64,000 bases of DNA from Limivivens sp934393555 (lineage in GTDB: Bacteria > Bacillota > Clostridia > Lachnospirales > Lachnospiraceae). The position numbers were made by a program, and so were the translations under genes. The notes below the pieces were generated by a model that worked only from the letters and a program-made list of their open reading frames with translations, was not told the origin of the DNA and did not search any database. Below, piece after piece: positions 52,362 through 60,615 of the stretch. The stretch lies in the NCBI GenBank assembly GCA_934393555.1, contig CAKRQP010000003.1, positions 7,627 to 71,626 of the forward strand, given 5' to 3'. How positions within the stretch are numbered: position 1 is the first letter of the stretch; every line of letters starts with the position of its first letter.

Positions 52362-52406
52362 AAAAGCCGTTGAATGGGGGAAAACCAACATTCAGCGGCT
52401 TTTTTT
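52362..52406 (+). terminator. Terminator of tpiA
   Basis: AAAAGCCG-TGAATG (52362-52376) pairs with CATTCA-CGGCTTTT (52389-52402) with one mismatch; T7 follows. Confidence 0.9.
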
Positions 52407-52459
52407 GCGTTCCGTACTTGCCATGGAAAGCAGAAAGCTTTATTATGTAATAGAATGCT

Positions 52460-52487
52460 GATGCCAGGGGTAAAAGATCAAAAAGCC
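52460..52487 (-). repeat. Intergenic repeat C, copy 2 (inverted)
   Basis: Read on the minus strand the 28 bases run GGCTTTTTGATC to CCCCTGGCATC, closely matching 48993-49020. Confidence 0.6.
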
Positions 52488-52510
52488 GTTCATGCTTGCA
52501 TCATAAGGTG

Positions 52511-52539
52511 TTTGAACGCAGAATAAGCATTCCCTCGCT
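52511..52539 (+). repeat. Intergenic repeat A, copy 2
   Basis: TTTGAACGCAGAATAAG and following, 25 of 29 positions identical to 40841-40869. Confidence 0.6.
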
Positions 52540-52641
52540 TTATCTTGAGACATGCCTGGCATTGTATAGAAGTCTGTATCAGCCGCAGGCAAAATAAGGA
52601 TCTGTGACAGTGGTATGGACGATAGTAAGGAGGAAAAACGC

Positions 52642-54063
52642 ATGCAGGTGAAAATGTCGGAACACCTGACAGCAGTAAAACCGGATATGCAGAAGCTCAT
52701 CGGGCTTTTGAAAAAGGAATTTACTTATGTCAGCGTACTGTGTACGGATGTCACAGGTACGACTTATCTGGTGGGGCAGCGTCAGACCAGCGTTGGTGAT
52801 TATGGTTTCAACGAACGCGGGTTTGTGGTTCGTGTATACGAAAACAGCTGCTATATGGAATACTCATTTAATGAATACGAAGAAGTTGAGGAACTGGCAG
52901 CTGAAATCACGGGAACTTTGAGGAAAGAGCTTTCTGCGATGGAAGCACTTGGAATAGAAAAGCTGGAAGCTCCGCTGATCCATGAAGAAAAGATGGAAAA
53001 AACCATGAATGGAGAGATCGGAGAGGATCCGATGGCTGTTTCTCCGGAAGAAATTCTGGCACGGCTGAAAAAGATCAGTGATACGGGAGCTGAAGGAAAG
53101 TTTGTCATTGATTTCCGGGTGGCTGCCCAGTTTGCACATGTGAACAAACTGTTCCTTTCAGAAAAAAAGGATCTTATGCAGACTTATGCTTTTGCAGAAG
53201 GCATGGCAGCAGCCATTGGTGCCGACGGGGAAAAACAGGATATGATCTTCCGTGGCTTTTCCGGTCTGAAGGGAGCAGAGCTTCTGGATGAGATCGGTGG
53301 TACCGTAGATGAACTTTTGAAACTTCTGGATGAGAAGCTTCATGCAGATCCTGTAGTTCCCGGTATGTATGACGTCATCACTGCTCCGGAGGTCACCGGT
53401 CTGATTGCACATGAGGCTTTCGGTCATGGGGTGGAGATGGACATGTTTGTAAAGGAACGGGCCCTTGCAAAAGAATATCTGGGCAAAAAAGTAGCTTCTG
53501 ATATTACTTCCATGAAGGATGGCGCTGCCAGTGCTGCAGAAGTCAGCAGTTATCTTTTTGACGATGAAGGAACACTGGGAACAGACACGACTATTATTGA
53601 AAATGGAACGCTGGTGACGGGTATCAGTGATCTTCTGAGTGCGCTGCGTCTGGGAACAGCCCCGACTGGAAATGGTAAAAGAGAGAGCTTTGAGAGAAAA
53701 GCCTACACTCGTATGACGAATACATTCTTCACTGCCGGAGAGAATACGCTGGATGAGATGATCGCTTCCATCAAGGATGGTTATCTTCTGGAGGGAGCCC
53801 AGTCAGGTATGGAGGATCCCAAGCACTGGGGGATCCAGTGCATGGTTTCCATGGGAAGAGAGATCAAAGACGGAAAGCTTACCGGAAAGGTGGTCGGTCC
53901 GCTGACACTTACCGGCTATGTGCCGGATCTTCTGAAGAGTATCACCATGCGTTCTGACAAGGTGGAACTTTTTGGAACAGGAGCCTGTGGAAAAGGGTAC
54001 AAAGAATGGGTGAAGGTCAGTGACGGTGGCCCATACCTGAAATGTAAAGTGAGGTTGGGATAA
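52642..54063 (+). CDS. tldD: TldD-family metallopeptidase
   Basis: 473 residues from ATG 52642 behind TAAGGAGGAAAAACG. The zinc motif HEAFGH (His257-Glu258, His262) is intact, and the TldD pattern GTAPTGNGKRESFERKAYTRMTNTF and LTLTGYVPDLL is present. TldD with TldE forms a heterodimeric protease that digests unfolded peptides and, in some bacteria, matures peptide antibiotics such as microcin B17. The partner gene overlaps its stop by one base. No antibiotic precursor is nearby, so a housekeeping peptidase role is more likely. Confidence 0.92.
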   Translation: MQVKMSEHLTAVKPDMQKLIGLLKKEFTYVSVLCTDVTGTTYLVGQRQTSVGDYGFNERGFVVRVYENSCYMEYSFNEYEEVEELAAEITGTLRKELSAMEALGIEKLEAPLIHEEKMEKTMNGEIGEDPMAVSPEEILARLKKISDTGAEGKFVIDFRVAAQFAHVNKLFLSEKKDLMQTYAFAEGMAAAIGADGEKQDMIFRGFSGLKGAELLDEIGGTVDELLKLLDEKLHADPVVPGMYDVITAPEVTGLIAHEAFGHGVEMDMFVKERALAKEYLGKKVASDITSMKDGAASAAEVSSYLFDDEGTLGTDTTIIENGTLVTGISDLLSALRLGTAPTGNGKRESFERKAYTRMTNTFFTAGENTLDEMIASIKDGYLLEGAQSGMEDPKHWGIQCMVSMGREIKDGKLTGKVVGPLTLTGYVPDLLKSITMRSDKVELFGTGACGKGYKEWVKVSDGGPYLKCKVRLG

Positions 54064-55334
54064 TGGATAGATTATATGAGATTCTGGAAAAAAGCGGAGC
54101 CAGTGATTTTCTGATCCGTGAGACGACCACCTGCTCCAGGGAAGCCTTCTTTATCGGACAGAAGCTGGATATGGGCAGAGCCAAAGAAGTCCGCCACACC
54201 TTTGTGACGGTCTACGTGGACAGTGAAGACGGTAAATTCCGTGGAAGCGCCACAAAAGAGATCCATCCCTCCAGTACACAGGAGGAGATGGAGCATGAGA
54301 TCCAGGCGGCACTTTTTGCGGCAAAATTTGTAAAAAATCCCTGGTATCCGGTGGTGACAGGCACCAGAGCTGAGGCGGCAGAAAAATCAGCGTCCGATCT
54401 GGACGAAGATCTGATCCGCATCATCAAAACTCTTCAGGCAGTGCGGACAGAAGCGGATGAAAAAGTGAATTCCTGTGAGATCTTTGTCAATCAGAAACAG
54501 ACCCGCATCCGCAATTCCAGAGGAGTGGATGTAAGCTTTTCCGGCAGTGACTGTCAGACAGAACTGGTGATCAATGTAGAGAAAGACGGACATGAGATCG
54601 AGCTTTTAAGGGAAATCTGTTTTTCGGCGGAAGATACTGCCAGAGTCACAGAAGAGGCAAAAAAACTGTTTCTCAGCGGACATGACCGGCTGAATGCAAA
54701 ACCCACTACACAGCAGGAGCACGGAACGATTCTTCTGACCGGAGACGACGTGGCGGGATTTTTCCGTTATTTTACGGCACATTCCAACGCTTACAACCAG
54801 TACATGGGCGTGGCGAAGGCCAGGATCGGTGAAAAAATGACAGGAGAAGAAGCGGATCCGCTGACGATCCGTCTGGTTCCTGAAATGGAAGGTTCCACAA
54901 GAAAGGAACCTTATGACAGCGATGGAAATCCGGTGAAGGAACGACTGCTTTTTGAGGACGGTGTCTGCAGGAATTTCTGGGGAAGTACACAGCATGCCTA
55001 TTATATGAAAATGGATCATACCACTTCTATGAACAATATGATCGTTTCCGGTGGTGATCTTTCAGAAGCAGAACTCAGAAAAATCCCGCATCTGGAGATC
55101 ACAGAATTCAGCTGTTTTGATATGGATCCGGTGTCCGGAAGCTTTGGAGGAGAGATCCGGCTGGGTTACGAATCTGACGGAAAGACGAGACGATCCGTGA
55201 CTGGCGGTTCTCTCTCCGGAAATTACGGTAAAATTTTGAAAAACATAAAATTTTCAAAAGAGACCAGACAGATCAACAATTTCATTGTGCCGTGTGCTGT
55301 TCTGCTGGAAGATGTGAGTATCGCAGGCTGTTAA
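54063..55334 (+). CDS. TldE/PmbA-like partner of TldD
   Basis: 423 residues beginning in the last base of the tldD stop. Same fold as TldD but no HExxxH, as expected for the non-catalytic subunit. The C-terminal FSCFDMDPVSGSFGGEIRLG and NNFIVPCAVLLEDVSIAG are typical of the family. Overlap of the two genes implies a stoichiometric complex. Confidence 0.9.
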   Translation: MDRLYEILEKSGASDFLIRETTTCSREAFFIGQKLDMGRAKEVRHTFVTVYVDSEDGKFRGSATKEIHPSSTQEEMEHEIQAALFAAKFVKNPWYPVVTGTRAEAAEKSASDLDEDLIRIIKTLQAVRTEADEKVNSCEIFVNQKQTRIRNSRGVDVSFSGSDCQTELVINVEKDGHEIELLREICFSAEDTARVTEEAKKLFLSGHDRLNAKPTTQQEHGTILLTGDDVAGFFRYFTAHSNAYNQYMGVAKARIGEKMTGEEADPLTIRLVPEMEGSTRKEPYDSDGNPVKERLLFEDGVCRNFWGSTQHAYYMKMDHTTSMNNMIVSGGDLSEAELRKIPHLEITEFSCFDMDPVSGSFGGEIRLGYESDGKTRRSVTGGSLSGNYGKILKNIKFSKETRQINNFIVPCAVLLEDVSIAGC

Positions 55335-55414
55335 GGGATGTATAGGAAAACGTCTTTGGGGATAAACAATAAAAAGAGAAAACTGTTGGGTTTACCAGGA
55401 AGGAGACAAGAAAA

Positions 55415-56704
55415 ATGGAAAATGTTCAGATCGCATTGCTGGGCCTTGGAACGGTGGGTACCGGTGTCTATAAAGTATTGAAAGCACAGAAAGAAGAAAT
55501 TTCCCATAAAGTAGGTACGGAGATCCAACTGAAAAAAATTCTTGTACGGAATACAAAGAAAGCAGCAGAAAAGCTGGATGATCCTTCCGTCCTTACCACA
55601 GAATGGAAGAGTATTCTGGATGATCCGGAAATTTCTGTTGTTGTGGAGGTCATGGGCGGCATTGAGCCTGCCAGAAGCTATATCCTGGACGCCCTGCATG
55701 CCGGAAAAAGTGTGGTGACAGCCAATAAAGATCTTTTGGCATCTCATGGAAAAGAACTGATGGATGCCGCAGCAGAAGCAAAAGTTGATCTTCTCTTTGA
55801 AGCTTCTGTGGCAGGCGGAATCCCTATCATCCGTCCTCTGAAGGAGTGCCTGGCCGGAAATCAGATCTCTGAGGTGATGGGAATTGTCAACGGAACCACC
55901 AACTTTATCCTGACGAAAATGGCAGAGGAAGGAATGGAATTCAAGGAGGCTCTGGCACTTGCCACGGAGCTTGGTTATGCGGAGGCTGATCCTACCGCAG
56001 ATATTGAAGGACTGGATGCAGCCCGAAAAATGGCGATCCTGGCGTCCATTGCCTTCCATTCCCGGGTGACATTTGATGATGTCTATACGGAAGGGATCAC
56101 AAAGATCACAGCGACAGATATCCGTTATGCCAAAGAAATGGGCTGCGACATCAAGCTTCTGGGTATGGCGAAGAACACACAGGAAGGTATTGAGACCAGA
56201 GTACAGCCCATGCTGATCCCGAGCACACATCCGCTGGCTTCTGTGCGGGACTCTTTCAATGCAGTCTTTGTCCATGGGGATGCAGTGGATGATACCATGT
56301 TTTACGGAAGAGGCGCAGGAGAACTTCCGACTGCCAGCGCAGTAGTCGGAGATATCCTGGATGCTGTCCGTAATATGGTCTTTCACTGCAGAGGCCGGAT
56401 CGGCTGCACCTGTTATAAAGAGATCCCCATGAAGAAAATGGAAAATGTCTCCAGTGCATATTTTCTCCGTATGCAGGTGGAAAACCGCAGTGGCGTTCTG
56501 GCTAATATCGCAGGCGTTTTTGGAAATAACAATGTCAGTATCGCCCAGATCATCCAGAAGGGCAAAAAGAAAAACCGGGCAGAGATCGTGGTTATCACGG
56601 ATGAGGTAAAGGAGAAGAATTTCCAGGATTCACTGGCAGTGATCTCCGGTATGTCTGCAGTGGGGGAGATTTCTTCCATGATTCGTGTGTACGGTCAGAT
56701 ATAA
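55415..56704 (+). CDS. hom: Homoserine dehydrogenase
   Basis: 429 residues; start after AGGAAGGAGACAAGAAAA. NAD(P) fold IALLGLGTVGTGVYKVL, catalytic region MGIVNGTTNFILTKMAEEG and LGYAEADPTADIEGLDAARK, and a C-terminal ACT domain (about 350-425, VENRSGVLANIAGVFGNNNV) for threonine feedback. It makes homoserine for threonine and methionine; metAA at 20775 uses the product. thrB/thrC are not adjacent, and the gene is inserted between tldE and gpmI. Confidence 0.96.
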   Translation: MENVQIALLGLGTVGTGVYKVLKAQKEEISHKVGTEIQLKKILVRNTKKAAEKLDDPSVLTTEWKSILDDPEISVVVEVMGGIEPARSYILDALHAGKSVVTANKDLLASHGKELMDAAAEAKVDLLFEASVAGGIPIIRPLKECLAGNQISEVMGIVNGTTNFILTKMAEEGMEFKEALALATELGYAEADPTADIEGLDAARKMAILASIAFHSRVTFDDVYTEGITKITATDIRYAKEMGCDIKLLGMAKNTQEGIETRVQPMLIPSTHPLASVRDSFNAVFVHGDAVDDTMFYGRGAGELPTASAVVGDILDAVRNMVFHCRGRIGCTCYKEIPMKKMENVSSAYFLRMQVENRSGVLANIAGVFGNNNVSIAQIIQKGKKKNRAEIVVITDEVKEKNFQDSLAVISGMSAVGEISSMIRVYGQI

Positions 56705-56717
56705 CTTCGTGAAAGTA

Positions 56718-56746
56718 TTGACGGAAAGAAGAAAATCAGTTAAAAT
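56718..56746 (+). promoter_or_regulatory. Promoter of gpmI
   Basis: TTGACG (56718-56723), 17-bp spacer, TAAAAT (56741-56746); leaves a leader of about 190 bases. Confidence 0.78.
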
Positions 56747-56752
56747 ATGGAC

Positions 56753-56787
56753 GATGCAAAAGGAGTCTCTATGGGGTCTTTTGCATC
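56753..56787 (+). promoter_or_regulatory. Hairpin at the 5' end of the gpmI transcript
   Basis: Perfect 10-bp stem GATGCAAAAG/CTTTTGCATC (56753-56762, 56778-56787), starting almost at the predicted first base of the mRNA. Not followed by T residues; a 5'-protecting hairpin is a reasonable reading. Confidence 0.6.
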
Positions 56788-56837
56788 GCACATTTTATGT
56801 GATTCAGGTTCAAAAGCCTTATCGTGCAGACGAGGAT

Positions 56838-56868
56838 GGTTTTTGACCTTTTGACACTGATGCATACG
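56838..56868 (+). repeat. Intergenic repeat C, degenerate copy 3
   Basis: GGTTTTTGACCTTTTGACAC and the following CTGATGCAT resemble 48993-49020; a CCTGCATCATCAATATG tail at 56900-56916 resembles the flank of copy 1. Confidence 0.4.
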
Positions 56869-56944
56869 GAATGCGCTGCTGCAAGACAGCTCCCGCGATC
56901 CTGCATCATCAATATGAAAAAACAGAAAGATAAGGAGAATTCAA

Positions 56945-58486
56945 ATGAGTAAGAAACCAACTGTATTAATGATTCTCGACGGTTACGGACTCAACGATAA
57001 AGTGGAGGGAAATGCTGTAAAAGAGGCAAATACTCCGGTAATGGATCAGCTGATGGCAGAGTGCCCTTATGTAAAAGGTCTGGCAAGCGGAATGGCAGTA
57101 GGCCTTCCGGAAGGTCAGATGGGTAACTCTGAGGTAGGCCATCTGAATATGGGTGCAGGCCGCATTGTATATCAGGAGCTTACCCGGATCACCAAAGAGA
57201 TCCAGGATGGCGATTTCTTCAAGAATGAAGCGCTTCTTCATGCAGTAAAGAATGCAAAAGACAATGGTACGGCTCTTCACCTGTTCGGTCTTCTTTCTGA
57301 TGGTGGTGTACACAGCCATATCACTCACCTGTTCGGCCTTCTGGAGCTGGCAAAGAGAGAAGGTCTTGAGAACGTTTATGTACACTGCTTCCTGGATGGC
57401 CGTGATACACCGCCCCAGTCCGGTAAAGGCTATGTACAGGAACTTACGGACAAGCTGGCAGAGCTTGGTGTCGGCAAGATCGCTACGGTTATGGGCCGTT
57501 ATTATGCAATGGACCGTGACAACCGCTGGGATCGTGTAGAGCGCGCTTACAATGCACTGACAAAGGGAATGGGGATTCCGGCCGAGAGTGGTGTGGCTGC
57601 TGTACAGAATTCCTACAACAATGACAAGAACGATGAGTTCGTAGAGCCGGCTGTTGTTATGGAAAACGGAAAACCGGTAGCAACCATCAAGGATGGTGAT
57701 TCTGTGATCTTCTTCAACTTCCGTCCGGACCGTGCAAGAGAGATCACCCGTGCATTCTGCTGTGATGATTTCGACGGCTTTGCAAGAGAGAAGAGAATCC
57801 AGACAACCTATGTCTGCTTCACCGATTATGACGAGACCATTCCGAACAAAGAAGTAGCTTTCCATAAAGTAGCGATCACCAACACCTTTGGCGAATTTCT
57901 GGCAGCACATGGTCTCAAGCAGGCAAGAATTGCCGAGACTGAGAAATATGCACATGTTACCTTCTTCTTCAACGGTGGTGTGGAAGAACCCAACGAGGGA
58001 GAGGACCGTATCCTGGTAAAATCCCCGAAGGTAGCTACCTATGACCTGAAACCGGAGATGAGTGCACCGGAGGTATGCGAGAAACTGGTTGACGCTATCA
58101 AATCTCAGAAATATGATGTGATCATCATTAACTTTGCAAACCCGGATATGGTGGGTCATACCGGTGTGGAGAAAGCTGCCATTGCAGCAGTGGAGACTGT
58201 AGACAGCTGCGTAGGAAAAGCAGTAGCTGCGATCAAAGAAGTGAACGGCCAGCTGTTCATCTGTGCAGACCACGGTAATGCGGAGCAGCTGATCGATTAT
58301 GAGACCGGAGCACCCTTTACGGCTCATACCACCAATCCGGTTCCCTTTATCCTGGTAAATGCAGATCCTTCTTATACTTTAAGAGAGGGTGGCTGCCTGG
58401 CAGACATCGCTCCGACACTGATCGAGCTTATGGGAATGGAGCAGCCCAGAGAGATGACCGGAAAATCCCTTCTGATCAAGAAATGA
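56945..58486 (+). CDS. gpmI: Phosphoglycerate mutase, cofactor-independent
   Basis: 513 residues behind ATAAGGAGAATTCAA. Alkaline-phosphatase-like metalloenzyme: MILDGYGLND with the first metal aspartate, the catalytic serine in GQMGNSEVGHLNMGAGR near residue 62, HCFLDGRDTPP, NFRPDRARE and ICADHGNAEQL. Interconverts 3- and 2-phosphoglycerate. Highly biased codons as in the other glycolytic genes. Confidence 0.98.
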   Translation: MSKKPTVLMILDGYGLNDKVEGNAVKEANTPVMDQLMAECPYVKGLASGMAVGLPEGQMGNSEVGHLNMGAGRIVYQELTRITKEIQDGDFFKNEALLHAVKNAKDNGTALHLFGLLSDGGVHSHITHLFGLLELAKREGLENVYVHCFLDGRDTPPQSGKGYVQELTDKLAELGVGKIATVMGRYYAMDRDNRWDRVERAYNALTKGMGIPAESGVAAVQNSYNNDKNDEFVEPAVVMENGKPVATIKDGDSVIFFNFRPDRAREITRAFCCDDFDGFAREKRIQTTYVCFTDYDETIPNKEVAFHKVAITNTFGEFLAAHGLKQARIAETEKYAHVTFFFNGGVEEPNEGEDRILVKSPKVATYDLKPEMSAPEVCEKLVDAIKSQKYDVIIINFANPDMVGHTGVEKAAIAAVETVDSCVGKAVAAIKEVNGQLFICADHGNAEQLIDYETGAPFTAHTTNPVPFILVNADPSYTLREGGCLADIAPTLIELMGMEQPREMTGKSLLIKK

Positions 58487-58510
58487 TGTAGACGCTTCAG
58501 TAACCACTGT

Positions 58511-58552
58511 CCGGAGAGGCATTTTGGCATGAATCTGTCAAAATGCCTCCGG
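58511..58552 (+). promoter_or_regulatory. Strong hairpin after gpmI without T run
   Basis: CCGGAG-GGCATTTTG pairs with CAAAATGCCTCCGG with one bulged A. No T tract follows, so transcription probably continues into the small gene and eno. Confidence 0.6.
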
Positions 58553-58575
58553 TGTGGGCTGAAAGGGGAATATTT

Positions 58576-58893
58576 ATGGTTATCGATATCGTCAGACAGG
58601 CAGTTCAGTATAAGAAGAAATGCAGCACAGAGAGTCCGCTGATCTCAGAAGGTGAGTATTGCTGCGCCTGCGGAGAAGCACTTCGCATGCTTGGTGATCC
58701 GGACGGTCTTCTGGAACAGGTAAAAACCATGGCTACAGTAAAAGAGGTGAAAGATCTGGTACTTCCGGTTTTTGAAAAAGCATTGGAAGAGGCACCGGAA
58801 AAGCCGGAAGAAAAGCGGCTTCTTCATCTTCTCATCCATAGCCGTGTGATCGGAGAAATAACGGATGAAATCCGGGTATTATTTGAAGCATGA
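58576..58893 (+). CDS. Small conserved-looking protein of unknown function
   Basis: 105 residues from ATG 58576 with GAAAGGGG upstream. Mostly helical, soluble, acidic, with a cysteine cluster near the start (CSTES ... EGEYCCACGEAL). No domain recognised. It lies between gpmI and eno and its stop is 35 bases before the eno start, so it belongs to the glycolytic transcript. A metal-binding or regulatory role is possible but unsupported. Confidence 0.65.
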   Translation: MVIDIVRQAVQYKKKCSTESPLISEGEYCCACGEALRMLGDPDGLLEQVKTMATVKEVKDLVLPVFEKALEEAPEKPEEKRLLHLLIHSRVIGEITDEIRVLFEA

Positions 58894-58928
58894 CAGGACA
58901 CACTATCCAAAAGGAGGTGTGTCTTTTT

Positions 58929-60239
58929 ATGCATCAATATTCAGAGATCCTGGATGTATACGCAAGAGAGATCCTTGATTCCCGGGGAAATCCAACGGTT
59001 GAAGTAGAGGTCATGACGGAAGATGGTACCGTGGGACGTGCTTCCGTTCCATCAGGAGCCAGTACCGGCCGGTATGAAGCGGTGGAACTACGGGACGGAG
59101 AGGAACGCTACGGAGGAAAAGGTGTTCAGAACGCTGTGGCTCATGTCAATACAATCCTGGCAGACTGTATCATCGGAGAAAATGTTTATCAGCAGGCGGA
59201 GATCGACCGGAAGCTGATCCGTGCGGACGGAAGTGAAAATAAGGCAAGGCTGGGAGCAAATGCCATTCTGGGAGTTTCCATGGCTGTGGCTCATGCGGCA
59301 GCAAGATCACTGGAGCTTCCGCTTTTTCGGTATTTGGGCGGTTCACAGGCTGTGAGGCTGCCGGTTCCTATGTTTAATGTCATCAACGGAGGCTGCCATA
59401 CCAGAAGTGCTCTGGATTTTCAGGAATTTATGCTGATGCCGGTAGGGGCGGAAAACTATGGTGAAGGGCTGAGGATGGCAGTGGAGATCTATCATCAGCT
59501 TCGCAAACTTCTGGATGAAGCCGGTTTATCTGTGGCTGTTGGAGATGAAGGCGGTTTTGCACCGGATCTTTCCGGGGCAGAGGAAGCGTTTGAGTACCTC
59601 AGCCGGGCAGTAAAAGCGGCCGGTTATCTGCCGGGAAAAGAAATCCGTTTTGCCATGGATGCAGCAGCCAGCGAACTCTGGGATGAGTCGAAAGGCGGCT
59701 ATTACTTTCCGGGCGAAAGCCGGATGAAAGGAAAAGAGATCATTCGGAATACAAAAGAAATGATCCATTATTACCAGACTCTGGCAGAAGAATTTGCCCT
59801 TTGGTCTGTTGAAGACGGACTGGACGAAAATGACTGGGAAGGCTGGGGGCATTTAAACGCAGCTCTGGGAAAAAAACTGCAGCTGGTAGGGGATGATCTT
59901 TTTGTCACCAATGAAAAACGTCTGAAAAAGGGCATCCGTCTGGGAGCAGCAAATGCGGTGCTGGTAAAAGTCAATCAGATCGGTACTTTAACGGAAGCTT
60001 TTGAGACCATGGAACTGGCGTGCAAAAACGGTTATCGCTCCGTGGTTTCCCATCGCTCCGGAGAAACGGAAGATACGACCATTGCGGACATAGCAGTGGC
60101 TTCCGGTGCGGGACAGATCAAAGCGGGGGCACCCTGCCGGGGAGAACGGACGGCGAAATATAACCGGCTTCTCCGGATTGAGGATTTCCTTGGAAACACA
60201 GCAAAATACGGGATTGACAATCGATCTCTCCTATGCTAA
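58929..60239 (+). CDS. eno: Enolase
   Basis: 436 residues from ATG 58929, 8 bases after AAAGGAGGTG. Converts 2-phosphoglycerate to phosphoenolpyruvate. Catalytic residues are intact: QEFM and GDEGGFAP glutamates, metal ligands in FAMDAAASE, SVEDGLDENDWEGW and QLVGDDLFVTN, the base in VLVKVNQIG and VVSHRSGETEDTT. The substrate loop normally reading GG-x-HA-x-N reads GGCHTRSALDFQEFM, which departs from most bacterial enolases. The C-terminal GAPCRGERTAKYNRLLRIED is also slightly unusual. Its codon bias is weaker than that of gap, pgk and gpmI. Confidence 0.95.
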   Translation: MHQYSEILDVYAREILDSRGNPTVEVEVMTEDGTVGRASVPSGASTGRYEAVELRDGEERYGGKGVQNAVAHVNTILADCIIGENVYQQAEIDRKLIRADGSENKARLGANAILGVSMAVAHAAARSLELPLFRYLGGSQAVRLPVPMFNVINGGCHTRSALDFQEFMLMPVGAENYGEGLRMAVEIYHQLRKLLDEAGLSVAVGDEGGFAPDLSGAEEAFEYLSRAVKAAGYLPGKEIRFAMDAAASELWDESKGGYYFPGESRMKGKEIIRNTKEMIHYYQTLAEEFALWSVEDGLDENDWEGWGHLNAALGKKLQLVGDDLFVTNEKRLKKGIRLGAANAVLVKVNQIGTLTEAFETMELACKNGYRSVVSHRSGETEDTTIADIAVASGAGQIKAGAPCRGERTAKYNRLLRIEDFLGNTAKYGIDNRSLLC

Positions 60240-60242
60240 ACT
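60214..60242 (+). promoter_or_regulatory. Promoter of secG inside the end of eno
   Basis: TTGACA (60214-60219), 17-bp spacer, TAAACT (60237-60242), overlapping the last codons of eno. Confidence 0.75.
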
Positions 60243-60271
60243 GAACATGTTTGGTATAGGAGGTGTGACTC

Positions 60272-60508
60272 GTGGCAGTATTAAGAGCTATCTTAACGGT
60301 TATCTTTGTTATTGTATGCATTGCTCTGACCGTTCTCGTATTGATGCAGGAAGGAAAATCTCAGGGACTGGGAAGTATCAGCGGTATGGCAGATACTTAC
60401 TGGGGAAAGAACAAAGGACGTTCCATGGAAGGTGCGCTGGTTAAGATCACCACCGGACTGGCAGTCGGTTTTATGGTACTGGCTGTTGTTCTGAATCTGA
60501 ATTTCTAA
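60272..60508 (+). CDS. secG: Protein translocase subunit SecG
   Basis: 78 residues from a GTG behind AGGAGGTGTGACTC. Two membrane helices (VIFVIVCIALTVLVLMQ and ITTGLAVGFMVLAVVLNL) flank the conserved EGKSQGLGSISG loop. Part of the SecYEG channel. secG-rnr-smpB-ssrA is the standard Firmicute order. Confidence 0.96.
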   Translation: MAVLRAILTVIFVIVCIALTVLVLMQEGKSQGLGSISGMADTYWGKNKGRSMEGALVKITTGLAVGFMVLAVVLNLNF

Positions 60509-60552
60509 ACGGACATGTCGCCTGACGGTGACATCCCTATGTTAAAAGGCCG

Positions 60553-60586
60553 AAGCACTCTTGCAATATTGCGAGGGTGCTTTTTT
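60553..60586 (+). terminator. Terminator of secG
   Basis: AAGCACTCTTGCAA/TTGCGAGGGTGCTT with two G-T pairs, then T6. Confidence 0.88.
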
Positions 60587-60615
60587 ACCATACAGGAACA
60601 GGAGACCACTCATAT

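Larger units (their letters stand above)
52346..52641. other. Intergenic region with terminator and two repeat copies
   Basis: Besides the tpiA terminator (52362-52406) it contains an inverted copy of repeat C (52460-52487) and a copy of repeat A (52511-52539). No coding frame of note. Confidence 0.65.

Noticed and set aside
56966..58327. A minus-strand open frame of about 450 codons opposite gpmI
   Set aside because: Exactly antisense to a well-conserved gene, low-complexity composition, no ribosome site; a shadow of codon bias.
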